Made by a program: the position numbers and the translations under genes | Assembly: GCF_009601025.1 (NCBI RefSeq) | Contig: NZ_WIVE01000001.1 | Coordinates: forward strand, 186,001-250,000 | Direction: 5' to 3' | DNA: 64,000 bases | DNA from: Roseospira navarrensis | Lineage (GTDB): Bacteria > Pseudomonadota > Alphaproteobacteria > Rhodospirillales > Rhodospirillaceae | The notes under the pieces: model-generated | What the model was told of the DNA's origin: nothing | Database searches by the model: none | What the model saw: the letters and a program-made list of their open reading frames with translations, nothing else | Shown: piece by piece, positions 19,761 to 29,984 of the stretch | Layout: the number at the start of each line of letters is the position of its first letter | How positions within the stretch are numbered: position 1 is the stretch's first letter

Positions 19761-19971
19761 GCGAAACCGCAGTCGCCCGGTCGGGGTTCTGGACCTGGGC
19801 GGCGGAACCGACTAGACAAGAGTGCCTCTTCGGGGGCCCAAAAGGCCGGACCGGGGCCAACCCGGCCGGGACCACGCGAAGGAACAGGGACGTCCGGATG
19901 ACCACGCCGACGCCAAAGCCGACGCCGTACACCAGACGCGGCCGCGCCGGGCCGCACCACGGGGGGGCCGC
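19761..19971 (+). other. Spacer between nuoI and nuoJ with a 25-codon ORF
   Basis: This 211-base gap is large for the operon. It ends in a small reading frame at 19898-19975 (25 codons, rich in Thr, Pro, Arg and Gly) whose stop overlaps the nuoJ ATG as ATGA. A weak AAGGAACAGGGA lies upstream. It could couple translation into nuoJ, or be chance in GC-rich DNA. Confidence 0.3.
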
Positions 19972-20583
19972 ATGATCCATGCCCTGACGTTCTATCTGTT
20001 CGCGACCGTGGGCGTGGTCGCGGCGCTCATGGTCGTGACCAGCCGCAACCCGGTGCACAGCGTGCTCTGGCTGATCCTGGCGTTCTTCAACGGGGCCGGG
20101 CTGTTCGTGCTGATGGGGGCCGAATTCCTGGCCATGCTGGTCGTGGTCGTCTACGTCGGCGCCGTGGCGGTGCTGTTCCTGTTCGTCGTCATGATGCTCG
20201 ACATCAACATGATCGGGCTGCGCGAGGGGCTGTTGCGCTACCTGCCCATCGGGGCGGCCATCGCCATCGTGTTGGCGGTCGAGGTGATCGCGCTGTTCAT
20301 GGACTGGACCATGGCGCCGGAGGCCATGAGCCTGCGCGCCGCGCCCGTTCCGGACATCGCCGAGGTCACCAACACCGAGGCGCTGGGGAACCTGATCTAC
20401 ACCCGCTATGTCTATCTGTTCCAGATCGCCGGCCTGATCCTGTTCGTCGCCATGGTCGGCGCGATCGTGCTCACGCTGCGCGTCAACCCGCAGGTCCGCC
20501 GCCAGTCCATCGCCACCCAGATCAGCCGTCCGAAGAGCGAGATTCTGGCGGTCGAGAAGGTGCGCAGCCGGGGGGGCATCTGA
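19972..20583 (+). CDS. nuoJ: NADH-quinone oxidoreductase subunit J
   Basis: ND6-type membrane subunit of 203 residues with five predicted helices. The third-helix block [16 protein letters not shown] near residues 57-72 is diagnostic and contains the flexible segment implicated in conformational coupling. Start chosen at the ATG after GGGGGGCC; upstream in-frame sequence is non-family. nuoK starts one base after its stop. Confidence 0.95.
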   Translation: MIHALTFYLFATVGVVAALMVVTSRNPVHSVLWLILAFFNGAGLFVLMGAEFLAMLVVVVYVGAVAVLFLFVVMMLDINMIGLREGLLRYLPIGAAIAIVLAVEVIALFMDWTMAPEAMSLRAAPVPDIAEVTNTEALGNLIYTRYVYLFQIAGLILFVAMVGAIVLTLRVNPQVRRQSIATQISRPKSEILAVEKVRSRGGI

Positions 20584-20584
20584 C

Positions 20585-20896
20585 ATGTGGGAGATCGGAC
20601 TGGCGCATTACCTGACGGTCTCGGCGATTCTGTTCGCCATCGGGGTGTTCGGGATTTTCGCCAACAAGAAGAACGTCGTCATCATCATGATGTCGATCGA
20701 ACTCATGCTGCTGGCCGTGACCATCAACATGGTCGCGTTCTCGACCGCGCTCCAGGACCTCGTGGGACAGATCTTCACGCTGTTCATCCTGACTGTCGCC
20801 GCCGCCGAGGCGGGCATCGGGCTGGCCATCGTGGTCGTGTTCTTCCGCAATCGCGGGTCCATCGAGGTCGAGGACATCAACAGCCTGAAGGGGTAA
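20585..20896 (+). CDS. nuoK: NADH-quinone oxidoreductase subunit K
   Basis: ND4L-type subunit, 103 residues, three helices. Conserved membrane glutamates are visible in M-S-I-E-L-M-L-L near residue 39 and A-A-A-E-A-G-I-G-L near residue 75. The length is typical. The gene sits tightly between nuoJ and nuoL. Confidence 0.96.
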   Translation: MWEIGLAHYLTVSAILFAIGVFGIFANKKNVVIIMMSIELMLLAVTINMVAFSTALQDLVGQIFTLFILTVAAAEAGIGLAIVVVFFRNRGSIEVEDINSLKG

Positions 20897-20905
20897 GGGC
20901 GCACC

Positions 20906-22987
20906 ATGTACGTCGCAGCCATCTTCCTGCCGCTCCTGGGTGCCGTCCTGGTCGGGCTGTTCGGCCGCCGCTTCGGGGATACCCTGTCGCAGTTCGTCAC
21001 CTGCCTGCTGATGGGCCTCAGCGCCGTGCTGTCGGTGCCCATCTTCATGGAGGTGGCGCTGGCCGGCAACGCCCAGACGGTGCCGTTGCTCGCCTTCATC
21101 AACTCCGGCGATCTGGTCGTGGACTGGGCGCTGAAGTTCGACACCCTGTCGGCCGTCATGGTGCTGACGGTGTCGTGGGTGTCGTTCCTGGTGCATGTGT
21201 ACTCCATCGGCTACATGCACCATGACCCGGGCATCCCGCGCTTCATGGCCTATCTGTCGCTGTTCACCTTCTTCATGTTCATGCTGGTGACGGCCGACAA
21301 CCTGGTGCAGATGTTCTTCGGCTGGGAGGGCGTCGGCCTCGCCTCCTACCTGCTGATCGGGTTCTGGTACGATCGCCAGAGCGCCAACGCCGCCGCCATC
21401 AAGGCCTTCGTGGTCAACCGGGTGGGCGACTTCGGCTTCGCGCTGGGCATCTTCGGCTGCTTCATGCTGTTCGGAACCATCAACCTGGACCAGATGTTCT
21501 CGGCGGCCCCCCAGATGGCGGACGCCTCCGTGACCCTGTTCGGGGTGGAGTGGCACGCGCTGACCATCATCTGCGTGCTGCTGTTCATCGGCGCCATGGG
21601 CAAGTCGGCGCAGCTCGGCCTGCACACCTGGCTGCCGGACGCCATGGAGGGCCCGACCCCGGTCTCCGCGCTGATCCACGCCGCGACCATGGTGACCGCC
21701 GGTGTGTTCATGGTGGCGCGCATGTCGCCGCTGTTCGAGTACGCCCCGGCGGCCCTGGCCGTCGTCGTGGTGGTGGGCGCCGCGACCGCCTTCTTCGCGG
21801 CCACCGTCGGCTGCACCCAGACCGACATCAAGCGGGTGATCGCCTATTCCACCTGCTCGCAGCTCGGCTACATGTTCTTCGCGCTGGGCGTGGGCGCCTA
21901 TCAGGCGGCCATCTTCCACCTGATGACCCACGCCTTCTTCAAGGCGCTGCTGTTCCTTTCGGCCGGCTCGGTGATCCACGCCATGTCGGACGAGCAGGAC
22001 ATGCGCAACATGGGCGGGCTGTGGAAGCACATCCCCGTGACCTACGTCATGATGTGGATCGGGTCGCTGGCCCTGGCGGGCGTGCCGGTGTTCGCGGGCT
22101 ACTACTCCAAGGACATGATCCTGGAATCCGCCTTCGCGGCCGGGACCGGGCTGGGCACGCTGGCCTTCGTGCTGGGTATCCTGGCGGCGGCCATGACCGC
22201 GTTCTACTCCTGGCGCCTGCTGTTCATGACGTTCCACGGCAAGCCGCGCGCCAACGAGACCGTCATGGCCCACGTGCATGAAAGCCCGGTGGTCATGACC
22301 GCGCCGCTGGCCGCGCTGGCGGTGGGCGCGGTGTTCTCGGGCATGGTGGCGTACGACCACTTCGTGGGCGACAAGCACCCGACGTTCTGGGGCGACTCCA
22401 TCGCCTACAACGTGGCCGGATCGGCGATCGCGGGCGAGGCGCACGGCGAGGATGCCGCGCAGGCGACCCACGAGGCCGCCATGGGGGATGCTGATGCCGA
22501 GGCCGACACCCACGCGGCCGAGAGCGCCGCGGCGGACGACGCGCACGGCGGCGGCCATGGCGATGTCGCGGGGCAGGGTGTCCTGGAGCGCGCCCATCAT
22601 GTCCCGCTCATCATCAAGCTGCTGCCGCTGATCGTGACGGCCGCCGGCATCGCGCTGGCCTGGGTGTTCTACATCCGCACCCCGGCCTATCCGGCGGCGC
22701 TGGCGGCGCGGTTCCCGGCCGTGTACCGCTTCGTGCTGAACAAGTGGTACTTCGACGAGCTTTACGACGCCGTGTTCGTGCGGCCCGCCTTCCGCCTCGG
22801 CCGCGTGCTGTGGAAGGGCGGCGACGGCGCCCTGATCGACGGCCTGGGGCCGGACGGCATGGCGGCGGTCTCGCGGGCGGTCGCGGCCCGGCTCAAGCAG
22901 TTCCAGTCCGGCTACGTGTACCACTACGCCTTCCTGATGATTATCGGGGTGGTGGTGTTCGTCTCCTGGCGTCTGGTGCAGGCGTGA
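20906..22987 (+). CDS. nuoL: NADH-quinone oxidoreductase subunit L
   Basis: Distal proton-pumping subunit (ND5-type, antiporter-like), 693 residues. The core helices carry F-F-G-W-E-G-V-G-L-A-S-Y, the lysine-bearing G-A-M-G-K-S-A-Q-L-G-L-H-T-W-L-P-D-A-M-E motif near residue 232, and H-A-A-T-M-V-T-A-G-V. A loop of about 50 residues (roughly 507-561, bases 22428-22590) rich in His, Ala, Asp and Glu interrupts the region before the last helices. A lateral-helix tail follows. Confidence 0.95.
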   Translation: MYVAAIFLPLLGAVLVGLFGRRFGDTLSQFVTCLLMGLSAVLSVPIFMEVALAGNAQTVPLLAFINSGDLVVDWALKFDTLSAVMVLTVSWVSFLVHVYSIGYMHHDPGIPRFMAYLSLFTFFMFMLVTADNLVQMFFGWEGVGLASYLLIGFWYDRQSANAAAIKAFVVNRVGDFGFALGIFGCFMLFGTINLDQMFSAAPQMADASVTLFGVEWHALTIICVLLFIGAMGKSAQLGLHTWLPDAMEGPTPVSALIHAATMVTAGVFMVARMSPLFEYAPAALAVVVVVGAATAFFAATVGCTQTDIKRVIAYSTCSQLGYMFFALGVGAYQAAIFHLMTHAFFKALLFLSAGSVIHAMSDEQDMRNMGGLWKHIPVTYVMMWIGSLALAGVPVFAGYYSKDMILESAFAAGTGLGTLAFVLGILAAAMTAFYSWRLLFMTFHGKPRANETVMAHVHESPVVMTAPLAALAVGAVFSGMVAYDHFVGDKHPTFWGDSIAYNVAGSAIAGEAHGEDAAQATHEAAMGDADAEADTHAAESAAADDAHGGGHGDVAGQGVLERAHHVPLIIKLLPLIVTAAGIALAWVFYIRTPAYPAALAARFPAVYRFVLNKWYFDELYDAVFVRPAFRLGRVLWKGGDGALIDGLGPDGMAAVSRAVAARLKQFQSGYVYHYAFLMIIGVVVFVSWRLVQA

Positions 22988-23094
22988 CGGCGGCGGCGGA
23001 CTGGTTCAAGGACTCATTGACGCGCGGGGGGCGCCGGAACCGGCCGTCCCGCGCGGGTAGGGGGCCGAACGGCCCGGGAAAGGTCTAGGCGGCG

Positions 23095-24615
23095 ATGATC
23101 GAAGACATCTCCCTTCTCAGTATCATCACCTTCCTGCCGTTGTTCGGCGCCGCATGCATTCTGCTGCTGGTGCGGGGCACCGAGCCGGAGGTGGCCGCCA
23201 ACAGCCGCTGGGTGGCGTTGTGGACCTCGGCGGTGACGTTCCTGCTGTCCCTGGGGGTGTGGATCGGCTTCGACCCGGCGCGCGCCGACTTCCAGTTCGT
23301 CGAAAAGGTCGAATGGCTGCCCGGTCACGGGATCGGCTATCACATGGGCGTGGACGGCATTTCGCTGTTCTTCGTGCTGCTGTCCACCTTCCTGACGCCG
23401 ATCTGCATCCTGGCGAGCTGGGAGGCGATCAAGACCCGTGTGCGCGAATACATGGTGGCCTTCCTGGTCCTGGAGACCATGATGGTCGGCATGTTCTGCG
23501 CCCTGGACTATGTGCTGTTCTATGTGTTCTTCGAGGGCGTGCTGATCCCCATGTTCCTCATCATCGGGATCTGGGGTGGGCCGCGCCGCATTTACGCCGC
23601 CTTCAAGTTCTTTCTGTACACCCTGCTGGGGTCGGTGCTGATGCTGGTGGCCCTGCTGGCCATGTACCTGCACGCCGGCACCACGGACATTCCGACCCTG
23701 ATGACCACCGGCTTCCCGGCCGCGATGCAGACCTGGCTGTTCCTGGCGCTGCTGGCCAGCTTCGCGGTCAAGGTGCCGATGTGGCCCGTCCACACCTGGC
23801 TGCCGGACGCCCACGTGGAGGCCCCGACGGCGGGCTCGGTCATCCTGGCCGGTGTGCTCCTGAAGATGGGAGCCTATGGCTTCCTGCGGTTTTCCGTGCC
23901 CATGCTGCCGGAGGCGACGGCCGAGTTCGCCGGCCTGATCTTCGTCCTGTCCATCGTGGCCGTGATCTATACCTCTCTGGTCGCGCTGGCGCAGGAGGAC
24001 ATGAAGAAGCTGATCGCCTATTCCTCCGTGGCCCACATGGGCTTCGTGACCGCCGGCATCTTCGCCATGACCCAGCAGGCGGTGGAGGGCGCGATCTACC
24101 AGATGCTGAGCCACGGCATCGTCTCGGGCGCGCTGTTCCTGTGCGTGGGTGTGATCTACGACCGGCTGCACACGCGCGAGATCGCGCGCTACGGCGGGTT
24201 GGCGCACAACATGCCCAAATATGCGCTGGTGTTCATGCTGTTCATGATGGCCTCGGTGGGCCTGCCCGGGACCAGCGGGTTCGTGGGCGAGTTCATGGTC
24301 ATGCTGGGCGTGTTCCAGGTCAGTAGCTGGGTGGCCCTGTTCATCGCCACCGGCGTGATCCTGGGCGCGGTCTACATGCTGTTCCTGTACCGCCGCGTCG
24401 TCTTCGGCAAGCTGGAGAAGGCCGACGTCAAGGCCATGATGGACCTGAGCCCGCGCGAGATCGCCATCTTCGCCCCGCTGGTCGTGCTGGTGCTGTGGAT
24501 GGGCATCTATCCGTCCACGTTCCTGGGCCCCATGCACGCCAGCGTGGACAACCTCATCACCACCTACGATGCCGCCCTGCAGGCGGCGGACGGGGTTTCG
24601 GTGGCGACACGCTGA
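23095..24615 (+). CDS. nuoM: NADH-quinone oxidoreductase subunit M
   Basis: ND4-type antiporter-like proton-pumping subunit, 506 residues with about fourteen helices. Conserved features include F-F-E-G-V-L-I-P-M near residue 145, [20 protein letters not shown] near 225, and the [10 protein letters not shown] motif near 310. The 107-base gap after nuoL holds only GC-rich inverted sequences. Confidence 0.96.
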   Translation: MIEDISLLSIITFLPLFGAACILLLVRGTEPEVAANSRWVALWTSAVTFLLSLGVWIGFDPARADFQFVEKVEWLPGHGIGYHMGVDGISLFFVLLSTFLTPICILASWEAIKTRVREYMVAFLVLETMMVGMFCALDYVLFYVFFEGVLIPMFLIIGIWGGPRRIYAAFKFFLYTLLGSVLMLVALLAMYLHAGTTDIPTLMTTGFPAAMQTWLFLALLASFAVKVPMWPVHTWLPDAHVEAPTAGSVILAGVLLKMGAYGFLRFSVPMLPEATAEFAGLIFVLSIVAVIYTSLVALAQEDMKKLIAYSSVAHMGFVTAGIFAMTQQAVEGAIYQMLSHGIVSGALFLCVGVIYDRLHTREIARYGGLAHNMPKYALVFMLFMMASVGLPGTSGFVGEFMVMLGVFQVSSWVALFIATGVILGAVYMLFLYRRVVFGKLEKADVKAMMDLSPREIAIFAPLVVLVLWMGIYPSTFLGPMHASVDNLITTYDAALQAADGVSVATR

Positions 24616-24692
24616 GGCGGCGGACCCAGGCCCCTGTCCCCGAGGCCCCCATTGGATAGGCCGGGCAAAACCCCGGCGGGAGACCCGACCCG

Positions 24693-26135
24693 ATGACCGA
24701 CCTGCCCTCGATGCTGCCGGCCCTGCCGGAAATCGTCCTGGCCCTCGCGGCCATGGGGCTGCTCATGTTCGGCGTGTTCGCCCCGGGAGACCGCACCCGG
24801 CTGTGCACCCAGGCCGCGGTCGCGACCATGGCGCTGGCCGCCGTGCTGGTGATGTGGGACATCGGCACCGCCGCCGAGGGCTTCTTCGGGCAGTTCGTGG
24901 TGAACGACTTCACCCGCTTCGCCAAGGTGATGGTGCTGGCCGCCGCCGCCCTGGCCCTGCTCATGGGCCGGCGCTGGTTCGAGACCGAGGGCATCCAGCG
25001 CTTCGAGTTCCCGGTGCTGATGATGCTGTCGGTCGTGGGCATGATGCTGATGATCTCGGCCAACGACCTGATCGGCATGTACATGGGCCTGGAACTGCAG
25101 TCGCTGGCGCTGTACGTGATGGCGACGATCCAGCGCGACAACGTGCGCGCCACAGAGGCCGGCCTGAAGTATTTCGTGCTGGGCGCGCTGGCCTCCGGCC
25201 TGCTGCTGTACGGCGCGTCGCTGGTCTACGGCTTCTCGGGCACCACCGCCTTCGGCGGCATCCACGACGCCATCGCGGGTGGCGAGCCGCCGCTGGGCGT
25301 GGTGGTCGGGATGGTGTTCGTGGTCTCGGGGCTGGCGTTCAAGGTCTCCGCCGCGCCCTTCCACATGTGGACGCCGGACGTCTACGAGGGCGCGCCCACG
25401 CCGGTGACCGCCCTGTTCGCGGTGGCGCCCAAGGTGGCGGCCATCTCGCTGTTCCTGCGCGTGCTGATGGACCCGTTCGCCGGCCTGATCGCCGACTGGC
25501 AACAGGTGGTGGCCATCGTGGCGCTGCTGTCGATGATCGTCGGGGCCTTCGCCGCCATCGCGCAGGAGAACATCAAGCGCCTGATGGCGTACAGCTCCAT
25601 CGGCCACATGGGCTTCGCGCTGGTCGGTCTGGCCGCCGGCACCCCTGAAGGCGTGCGGGGGGTGCTGGTCTATCTGGCCATCTACCTGTTCATGAACGTG
25701 GGCACCTTCGCCATCATCATCGCCATGCGCCAGCAGGGCCGCCCGGTCGAGGGCATCAAGGACCTGGCTGGACTGGGCCGCACCCGTCCGCTGGTCGCGC
25801 TGTCGATGGGCATCTTCATGTTCTCAATGGCGGGCATCCCGCCGCTGGCCGGGTTCTTCGCCAAGTTCTATGTGTTCATGGCGGCGGTCGAGGCCGGTCT
25901 GATCTGGCTGGCCGTGCTGGGCGTGCTGGCGAGTGTGGTGTCCGCGTTCTACTATCTGCGCATCGTCAAGGTCATGTACTTCGACGAGCCGCTGGAGGGC
26001 CTGGATCCCATGTCCTCGCCGACCCTGCGCATCGTCATGGGGGCGAGTGCGGTGGTCGTGCTGTTCTTCTTCCTGGTGCCGGGCTGGCTGGTGGGCACCG
26101 CCGAGATCGCCGCCGCCGCCCTGGTGACGGGATGA
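24693..26135 (+). CDS. nuoN: NADH-quinone oxidoreductase subunit N
   Basis: ND2-type antiporter-like subunit, 480 residues. It has G-L-E-L-Q-S-L-A-L-Y near residue 133, K-V-S-A-A-P-F-H-M-W-T-P-D-V-Y-E-G-A-P near 219, and A-Y-S-S-I-G-H-M-G-F near 305. Last nuo gene; its stop overlaps the birA start by four bases, linking complex I to cofactor genes. Confidence 0.96.
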   Translation: MTDLPSMLPALPEIVLALAAMGLLMFGVFAPGDRTRLCTQAAVATMALAAVLVMWDIGTAAEGFFGQFVVNDFTRFAKVMVLAAAALALLMGRRWFETEGIQRFEFPVLMMLSVVGMMLMISANDLIGMYMGLELQSLALYVMATIQRDNVRATEAGLKYFVLGALASGLLLYGASLVYGFSGTTAFGGIHDAIAGGEPPLGVVVGMVFVVSGLAFKVSAAPFHMWTPDVYEGAPTPVTALFAVAPKVAAISLFLRVLMDPFAGLIADWQQVVAIVALLSMIVGAFAAIAQENIKRLMAYSSIGHMGFALVGLAAGTPEGVRGVLVYLAIYLFMNVGTFAIIIAMRQQGRPVEGIKDLAGLGRTRPLVALSMGIFMFSMAGIPPLAGFFAKFYVFMAAVEAGLIWLAVLGVLASVVSAFYYLRIVKVMYFDEPLEGLDPMSSPTLRIVMGASAVVVLFFFLVPGWLVGTAEIAAAALVTG

Positions 26136-26980
26136 CCTGCCGGGCCGCCGCCGGCGACCGGACGTCGGGGCCGCTGCAGGTTCCGGCGGGCTGGCGGCTG
26201 ATCGCCCTGGGCGCGGTGGACAGCACCCAGACTGAGGCCCTGCGCGCGCTGGATGTGCGCGCCAACCTGGACCTGTGGCCCACCGGCGTGCTGGTCATCC
26301 AGGCCGCCGAGCAACTCGGCGGCCGGGGCCGTCACGGGCGCACCTGGGCCAGTCCGCCCGGCAATCTGTACATGACGGCCGCCATTCCCTGTCCGGACGG
26401 CCCGCGGCATGGCCCCGAGGTGGGGTTCGTCGCCGGTGTCGCCGCCGCGCGGGCGCTGGGCGACGCGGGGGTGCGCGGCGCCCGCCTCAAGTGGCCCAAC
26501 GACGTGCTGGTGGAGGGCGCCAAGGTGGCGGGTCTGCTGCCCGAGTCGGTCACCGACAGCCTGGGCCGATGGTGGATTCTGCTCGGGCTCGGCATCAACG
26601 TGGCGCACGCGCCGCCGGCCGGCGAAACGCTCTATCCCGCCGTCGCCCTGGCCGACCGGCCGGGGGGCGGTCCCGCGCCGACGGTGCCGGCGCTGCTGTC
26701 CGCGCTGCTGGGCCGCCTATGCGAGGGGCTGGCGCTCTGGCGCTCCGACGGGTTCCCGCCCATCCGCGCGGCCTGGCTGAGCCATGGCCACGGCGTGGGC
26801 GAGCCGGTGCGGGTCCGCCTGGGGGCGGAGACGATCACCGGCGTGTTCCAGGGGCTGGCCCCGGACGGGGCGCTGCACCTGCGCGAGTCGGAGTCCGGCC
26901 GGGAACGGGTCGTTCTCGCCGGTGATGTGTTCTTTCCCGGGACCGCCGGCGATGCGGGGGCCCGGGGCGAGGAGGTCTAG
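26132..26980 (+). CDS. birA: Biotin--[acetyl-CoA-carboxylase] ligase
   Basis: Attaches biotin to carboxylase carrier domains using ATP. The 282-residue protein has the biotinyl-AMP site G-R-G-R-H-G-R-T-W (about 65-73), K-W-P-N-D-V-L-V (about 119-126), and a small C-terminal SH3-like domain. There is no N-terminal helix-turn-helix, so it is a monofunctional ligase and not a repressor. The ATG sits in ATGA overlap with nuoN. The nuoN-birA-coaX-rnj order is common in alphaproteobacteria. Confidence 0.93.
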   Translation: MTCRAAAGDRTSGPLQVPAGWRLIALGAVDSTQTEALRALDVRANLDLWPTGVLVIQAAEQLGGRGRHGRTWASPPGNLYMTAAIPCPDGPRHGPEVGFVAGVAAARALGDAGVRGARLKWPNDVLVEGAKVAGLLPESVTDSLGRWWILLGLGINVAHAPPAGETLYPAVALADRPGGGPAPTVPALLSALLGRLCEGLALWRSDGFPPIRAAWLSHGHGVGEPVRVRLGAETITGVFQGLAPDGALHLRESESGRERVVLAGDVFFPGTAGDAGARGEEV

Positions 26981-26983
26981 GCC

Positions 26984-27787
26984 ATGCTGCTGGCCATCGA
27001 CTGCGGCAACACCAACACCGTTTTCGCGGTCTACGACGGCGAGGACAAGCGCTGCGAATGGCGCGCCGCCAGCAAGTCCGGCCGCACCGCCGACGAAATG
27101 GGGGTGTGGCTCAACCAGCTCATGCAGATGAAGGGCCTGGGGCCGGAGTCGATCACCGACGCCATCATCGCGTCCGTGGTGCCGGCGGCGGTGTTTGATC
27201 TGCGCCTGCTGTGCCACCGCTATTTTTCCGCACCGCCGCTGGTGGTGGGCGAGCCGGACGTGGATCTGGGCCTTCAGGTGCTGGTGGACCGGCCCGAGGA
27301 GGTGGGCGCGGACCGTCTCGTCAACACGGTGGCGGCGTTCCGGACCTACGGCGGCCCGCTGATCGTGCTCGATTTCGGCACCGCGACGACGTTCGATGTG
27401 GTAGATGCTCAGGGGAACTACTGCGGCGGCGTCATCGCGCCCGGTGTGAACCTGTCGCTGGAGGCGCTGCACATGGCCGCCGCGCAGTTGCCCCGGGTGG
27501 CCATCGGCCGGCCCAAGGCGGTCATCGGGAAGGGGACCGTCTCGGCGATGCGCTCCGGCATCTTCCTGGGCTACCTCTCGATGATCGAGGGCCTGACCGC
27601 GCGCATCAGCGCGGAATTCGGGGCCGAGATGACCGTGGTCGCCACCGGCGGGCTGGCATCCCTCTTTACCGAGGCGACCGATGTCATCCATCATCTGGAC
27701 CACGACCTGACCCTGAGGGGTCTGCTTGAGATTCACCGCCGCAACGCGGCCTCGCACCACACACGGACGTCAACCACACACACATAG
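26984..27787 (+). CDS. coaX: Type III pantothenate kinase
   Basis: First step of coenzyme A synthesis, with a wide ATP site and no feedback by CoA. The 267-residue protein shows the ASKHA phosphate loop D-C-G-N-T-N-T near residues 6-12, G-A-D-R-L-V-N near 107-113, and D-F-G-T-A-T-T-F near 128-135. GAGGAGG precedes the ATG, three bases after birA. Length and motifs are typical. Confidence 0.95.
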   Translation: MLLAIDCGNTNTVFAVYDGEDKRCEWRAASKSGRTADEMGVWLNQLMQMKGLGPESITDAIIASVVPAAVFDLRLLCHRYFSAPPLVVGEPDVDLGLQVLVDRPEEVGADRLVNTVAAFRTYGGPLIVLDFGTATTFDVVDAQGNYCGGVIAPGVNLSLEALHMAAAQLPRVAIGRPKAVIGKGTVSAMRSGIFLGYLSMIEGLTARISAEFGAEMTVVATGGLASLFTEATDVIHHLDHDLTLRGLLEIHRRNAASHHTRTSTTHT

Positions 27788-27811
27788 GGTCAGACCACGA
27801 GAGGAGAGGAT

Positions 27812-29488
27812 ATGACAGACTCGCCCGGCACAGGCGTGCCGGACGGGCTGGTTTTCGTGCCCCTGGGAGGGACCGGAGAGATCGGCATGAACCTGAACCT
27901 GTACGGGTGTCAGGGCCGGTGGCTCATGGTCGATCTGGGGATCACCTTCGGGAACGAAACCACGCCCGGAATTGACGTGATGATGCCCGACCCGGCGTTC
28001 ATCGAGGATCGCCTTGATGCGCTGGACGGCATCGTCATTACGCACGCCCATGAGGATCATCTGGGGGCGGTCACGTATCTGTGGCCGTGGCTCCGCAAAC
28101 CCGTCTACGCATCGCCGTTCGCGGCCGCCTTCCTGCGCCTGAAACTGGAGGAAGAGGGCCTGCAGAACGAGGTGCCGCTGCACGAAATCCCGCTCGGCAC
28201 CCGCTTCCAGGTGGGATCGTTCGATGTGGAGTTCATCGGCACCACGCATTCGATCCCGGAGCCGAACGCGCTCGCCATCCGCACCCCCGCCGGGACCGTC
28301 CTGCACACGGCGGACTGGAAGTTCGATCCGGCGCCGATGATCGGCGACACCGCCGATACGGAGGCCCTGCAGCGCCTGGGCGACGAGGGCGTGCTGGCCA
28401 TGGTCGGCGACAGCACGAACATCTTCACCCAGGGGCATTCGGGCTCCGAAGGCGATGTCCGTCAGGCGCTGATCGAGGTGGTCGGCCGCAACACCACCGG
28501 GCAGGTGGCGGTGGCCTGCTTCGCCTCCAACGTGGCGCGGCTGGAGAGTGTCGCCATCGCGGCGCGGGAGAACGGGCGGCACGCGGTGCTGGTCGGGCGC
28601 TCGCTGTACCGCATGAACGAGACCGCCCGGCGCTGCGGCTATCTGGCCGATATTCCGGCGTTCCTCAGCGAGGACGAGGCCGCCGGCCTGACCCCCGACA
28701 AGGTGCTGTATGTCTGCACCGGCAGCCAGGGGGAGCCCCGCGCGGCTCTGCCCCGGATCGCCGGCGGCAGTCATCGGTCCGTCAGCCTGGGCGAGGGCGA
28801 TACCGTCATCTTCTCGTCGCGCATCATTCCGGGCAACGAGCGGGCCATCTTCACCATGCAGAACCGGCTTGTGGAAGCGGGCGTGGAGATCATCACGTCC
28901 CGTGACGCCCCGGTTCACGTGTCGGGCCATCCGGGGCGCGAGGAGGTGGAGGAGATGTACCGTCTGGTGCGGCCCCGCGTGGCCGTGCCGGTCCACGGCG
29001 AGGCTCTGCACCTGCGCGAGCACGCCCGCGTGGCGCTGACCTGCGGGGTCGAGCACGCGGTCATCATCGCCGACGGCGACATGCTGCGCCTGGACAGCGA
29101 TCCGCCCCGCGTCGTCGATCAGGCGCCCACGGGCCTGCTGGCTCTGGACGGCGAGCGGCTGGTTCCCATCTCCAGTCAGATGCTGCGCGACCGGCGCCGC
29201 ATGATGAACAATGGGGCGGCCACGGTGACGCTGGTGCTCAACGGACGGGGCGGGCTGGTGTCGGAACCGATCGTCAGTGCCCGGGGCCTGCTGGACCCGG
29301 ACGAGGATCGCGACGACCTCGACACCCTGATCCGGCAGATCCGCACGGCGGTCAACCAGCTCGACCGCCGGGCGCTGGATGACGATGCGGCGGTCATGGA
29401 CCGGGCGCGCCGAGCGGTCGGCCGGTTCTTCCGGGGCAGCCAGAACCGGCGGCCCGTCACCGATATCCACGTGGTGCGCGTGGCCTAG
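27812..29488 (+). CDS. rnj: Ribonuclease J (MBL-fold, beta-CASP)
   Basis: RNA-processing exo/endonuclease of 558 residues, with a metallo-beta-lactamase domain, beta-CASP insertion and C-terminal region. The metal motif H78-A-H-E-D-H83 is followed by later ligands, including G-H-P in the V-S-G-H-P-G-R-E-E block near 370. GAGAGGAGAGG precedes the start. It lies in one unit with birA and coaX and overlaps neither. Confidence 0.94.
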   Translation: MTDSPGTGVPDGLVFVPLGGTGEIGMNLNLYGCQGRWLMVDLGITFGNETTPGIDVMMPDPAFIEDRLDALDGIVITHAHEDHLGAVTYLWPWLRKPVYASPFAAAFLRLKLEEEGLQNEVPLHEIPLGTRFQVGSFDVEFIGTTHSIPEPNALAIRTPAGTVLHTADWKFDPAPMIGDTADTEALQRLGDEGVLAMVGDSTNIFTQGHSGSEGDVRQALIEVVGRNTTGQVAVACFASNVARLESVAIAARENGRHAVLVGRSLYRMNETARRCGYLADIPAFLSEDEAAGLTPDKVLYVCTGSQGEPRAALPRIAGGSHRSVSLGEGDTVIFSSRIIPGNERAIFTMQNRLVEAGVEIITSRDAPVHVSGHPGREEVEEMYRLVRPRVAVPVHGEALHLREHARVALTCGVEHAVIIADGDMLRLDSDPPRVVDQAPTGLLALDGERLVPISSQMLRDRRRMMNNGAATVTLVLNGRGGLVSEPIVSARGLLDPDEDRDDLDTLIRQIRTAVNQLDRRALDDDAAVMDRARRAVGRFFRGSQNRRPVTDIHVVRVA

Positions 29489-29556
29489 GCGCGCATCGCG
29501 GTGTCCGTCAGCCTGGGCAGAGGAACGAAACCACTATCGGGAAAGGACCAACGCGC

Positions 29557-29961
29557 ATGATCGGACAGTTGAATCACGTTGCCATCGCGGTCCCCGACCT
29601 GGAGGCCGCCGCCGCCAGCTATCGCGAGACGCTGGGGGCCAAGGTCTCCGACCCCGTGCCGCAGCCGGACCACGGGGTGACCGTGGTGTTCGTGGAACTG
29701 CCCAACACCAAGATCGAGCTGCTTCACCCGCTGGGCGAGAAGTCTCCGATCCAGGCGTTCCTCGACAAGAACCCGTCGGGGGGCATCCATCACGTCTGCT
29801 ATGAGGTCGAGGACATCATCGCCGCCCGCGACCGCATGAAGGCCGAGGGCAAGCGCGTGCTGGGCGACGGCAACCCCAAGATCGGGGCGCACGGCAAGCC
29901 GGTGCTGTTCCTGCATCCGAAGGACTTCACCGGCACGCTGGTGGAACTGGAGCAGGCGTAA
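29557..29961 (+). CDS. mce: Methylmalonyl-CoA epimerase
   Basis: Glyoxalase-fold enzyme interconverting the D and L forms of methylmalonyl-CoA on the route from propionyl-CoA to succinyl-CoA. The 134-residue product begins L-N-H-V-A-I-A-V (metal His near 6), contains V-F-V-E-L-P-N-T-K-I-E-L-L near 46-58, and G-G-I-H-H-V-C-Y near 76-83. GAAAGGA precedes the start. Its place after RNase J is a conserved alphaproteobacterial gene order. Confidence 0.94.
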   Translation: MIGQLNHVAIAVPDLEAAAASYRETLGAKVSDPVPQPDHGVTVVFVELPNTKIELLHPLGEKSPIQAFLDKNPSGGIHHVCYEVEDIIAARDRMKAEGKRVLGDGNPKIGAHGKPVLFLHPKDFTGTLVELEQA

Positions 29962-29984
29962 AGGGCGGCGCAGGGGGCCGCGTC

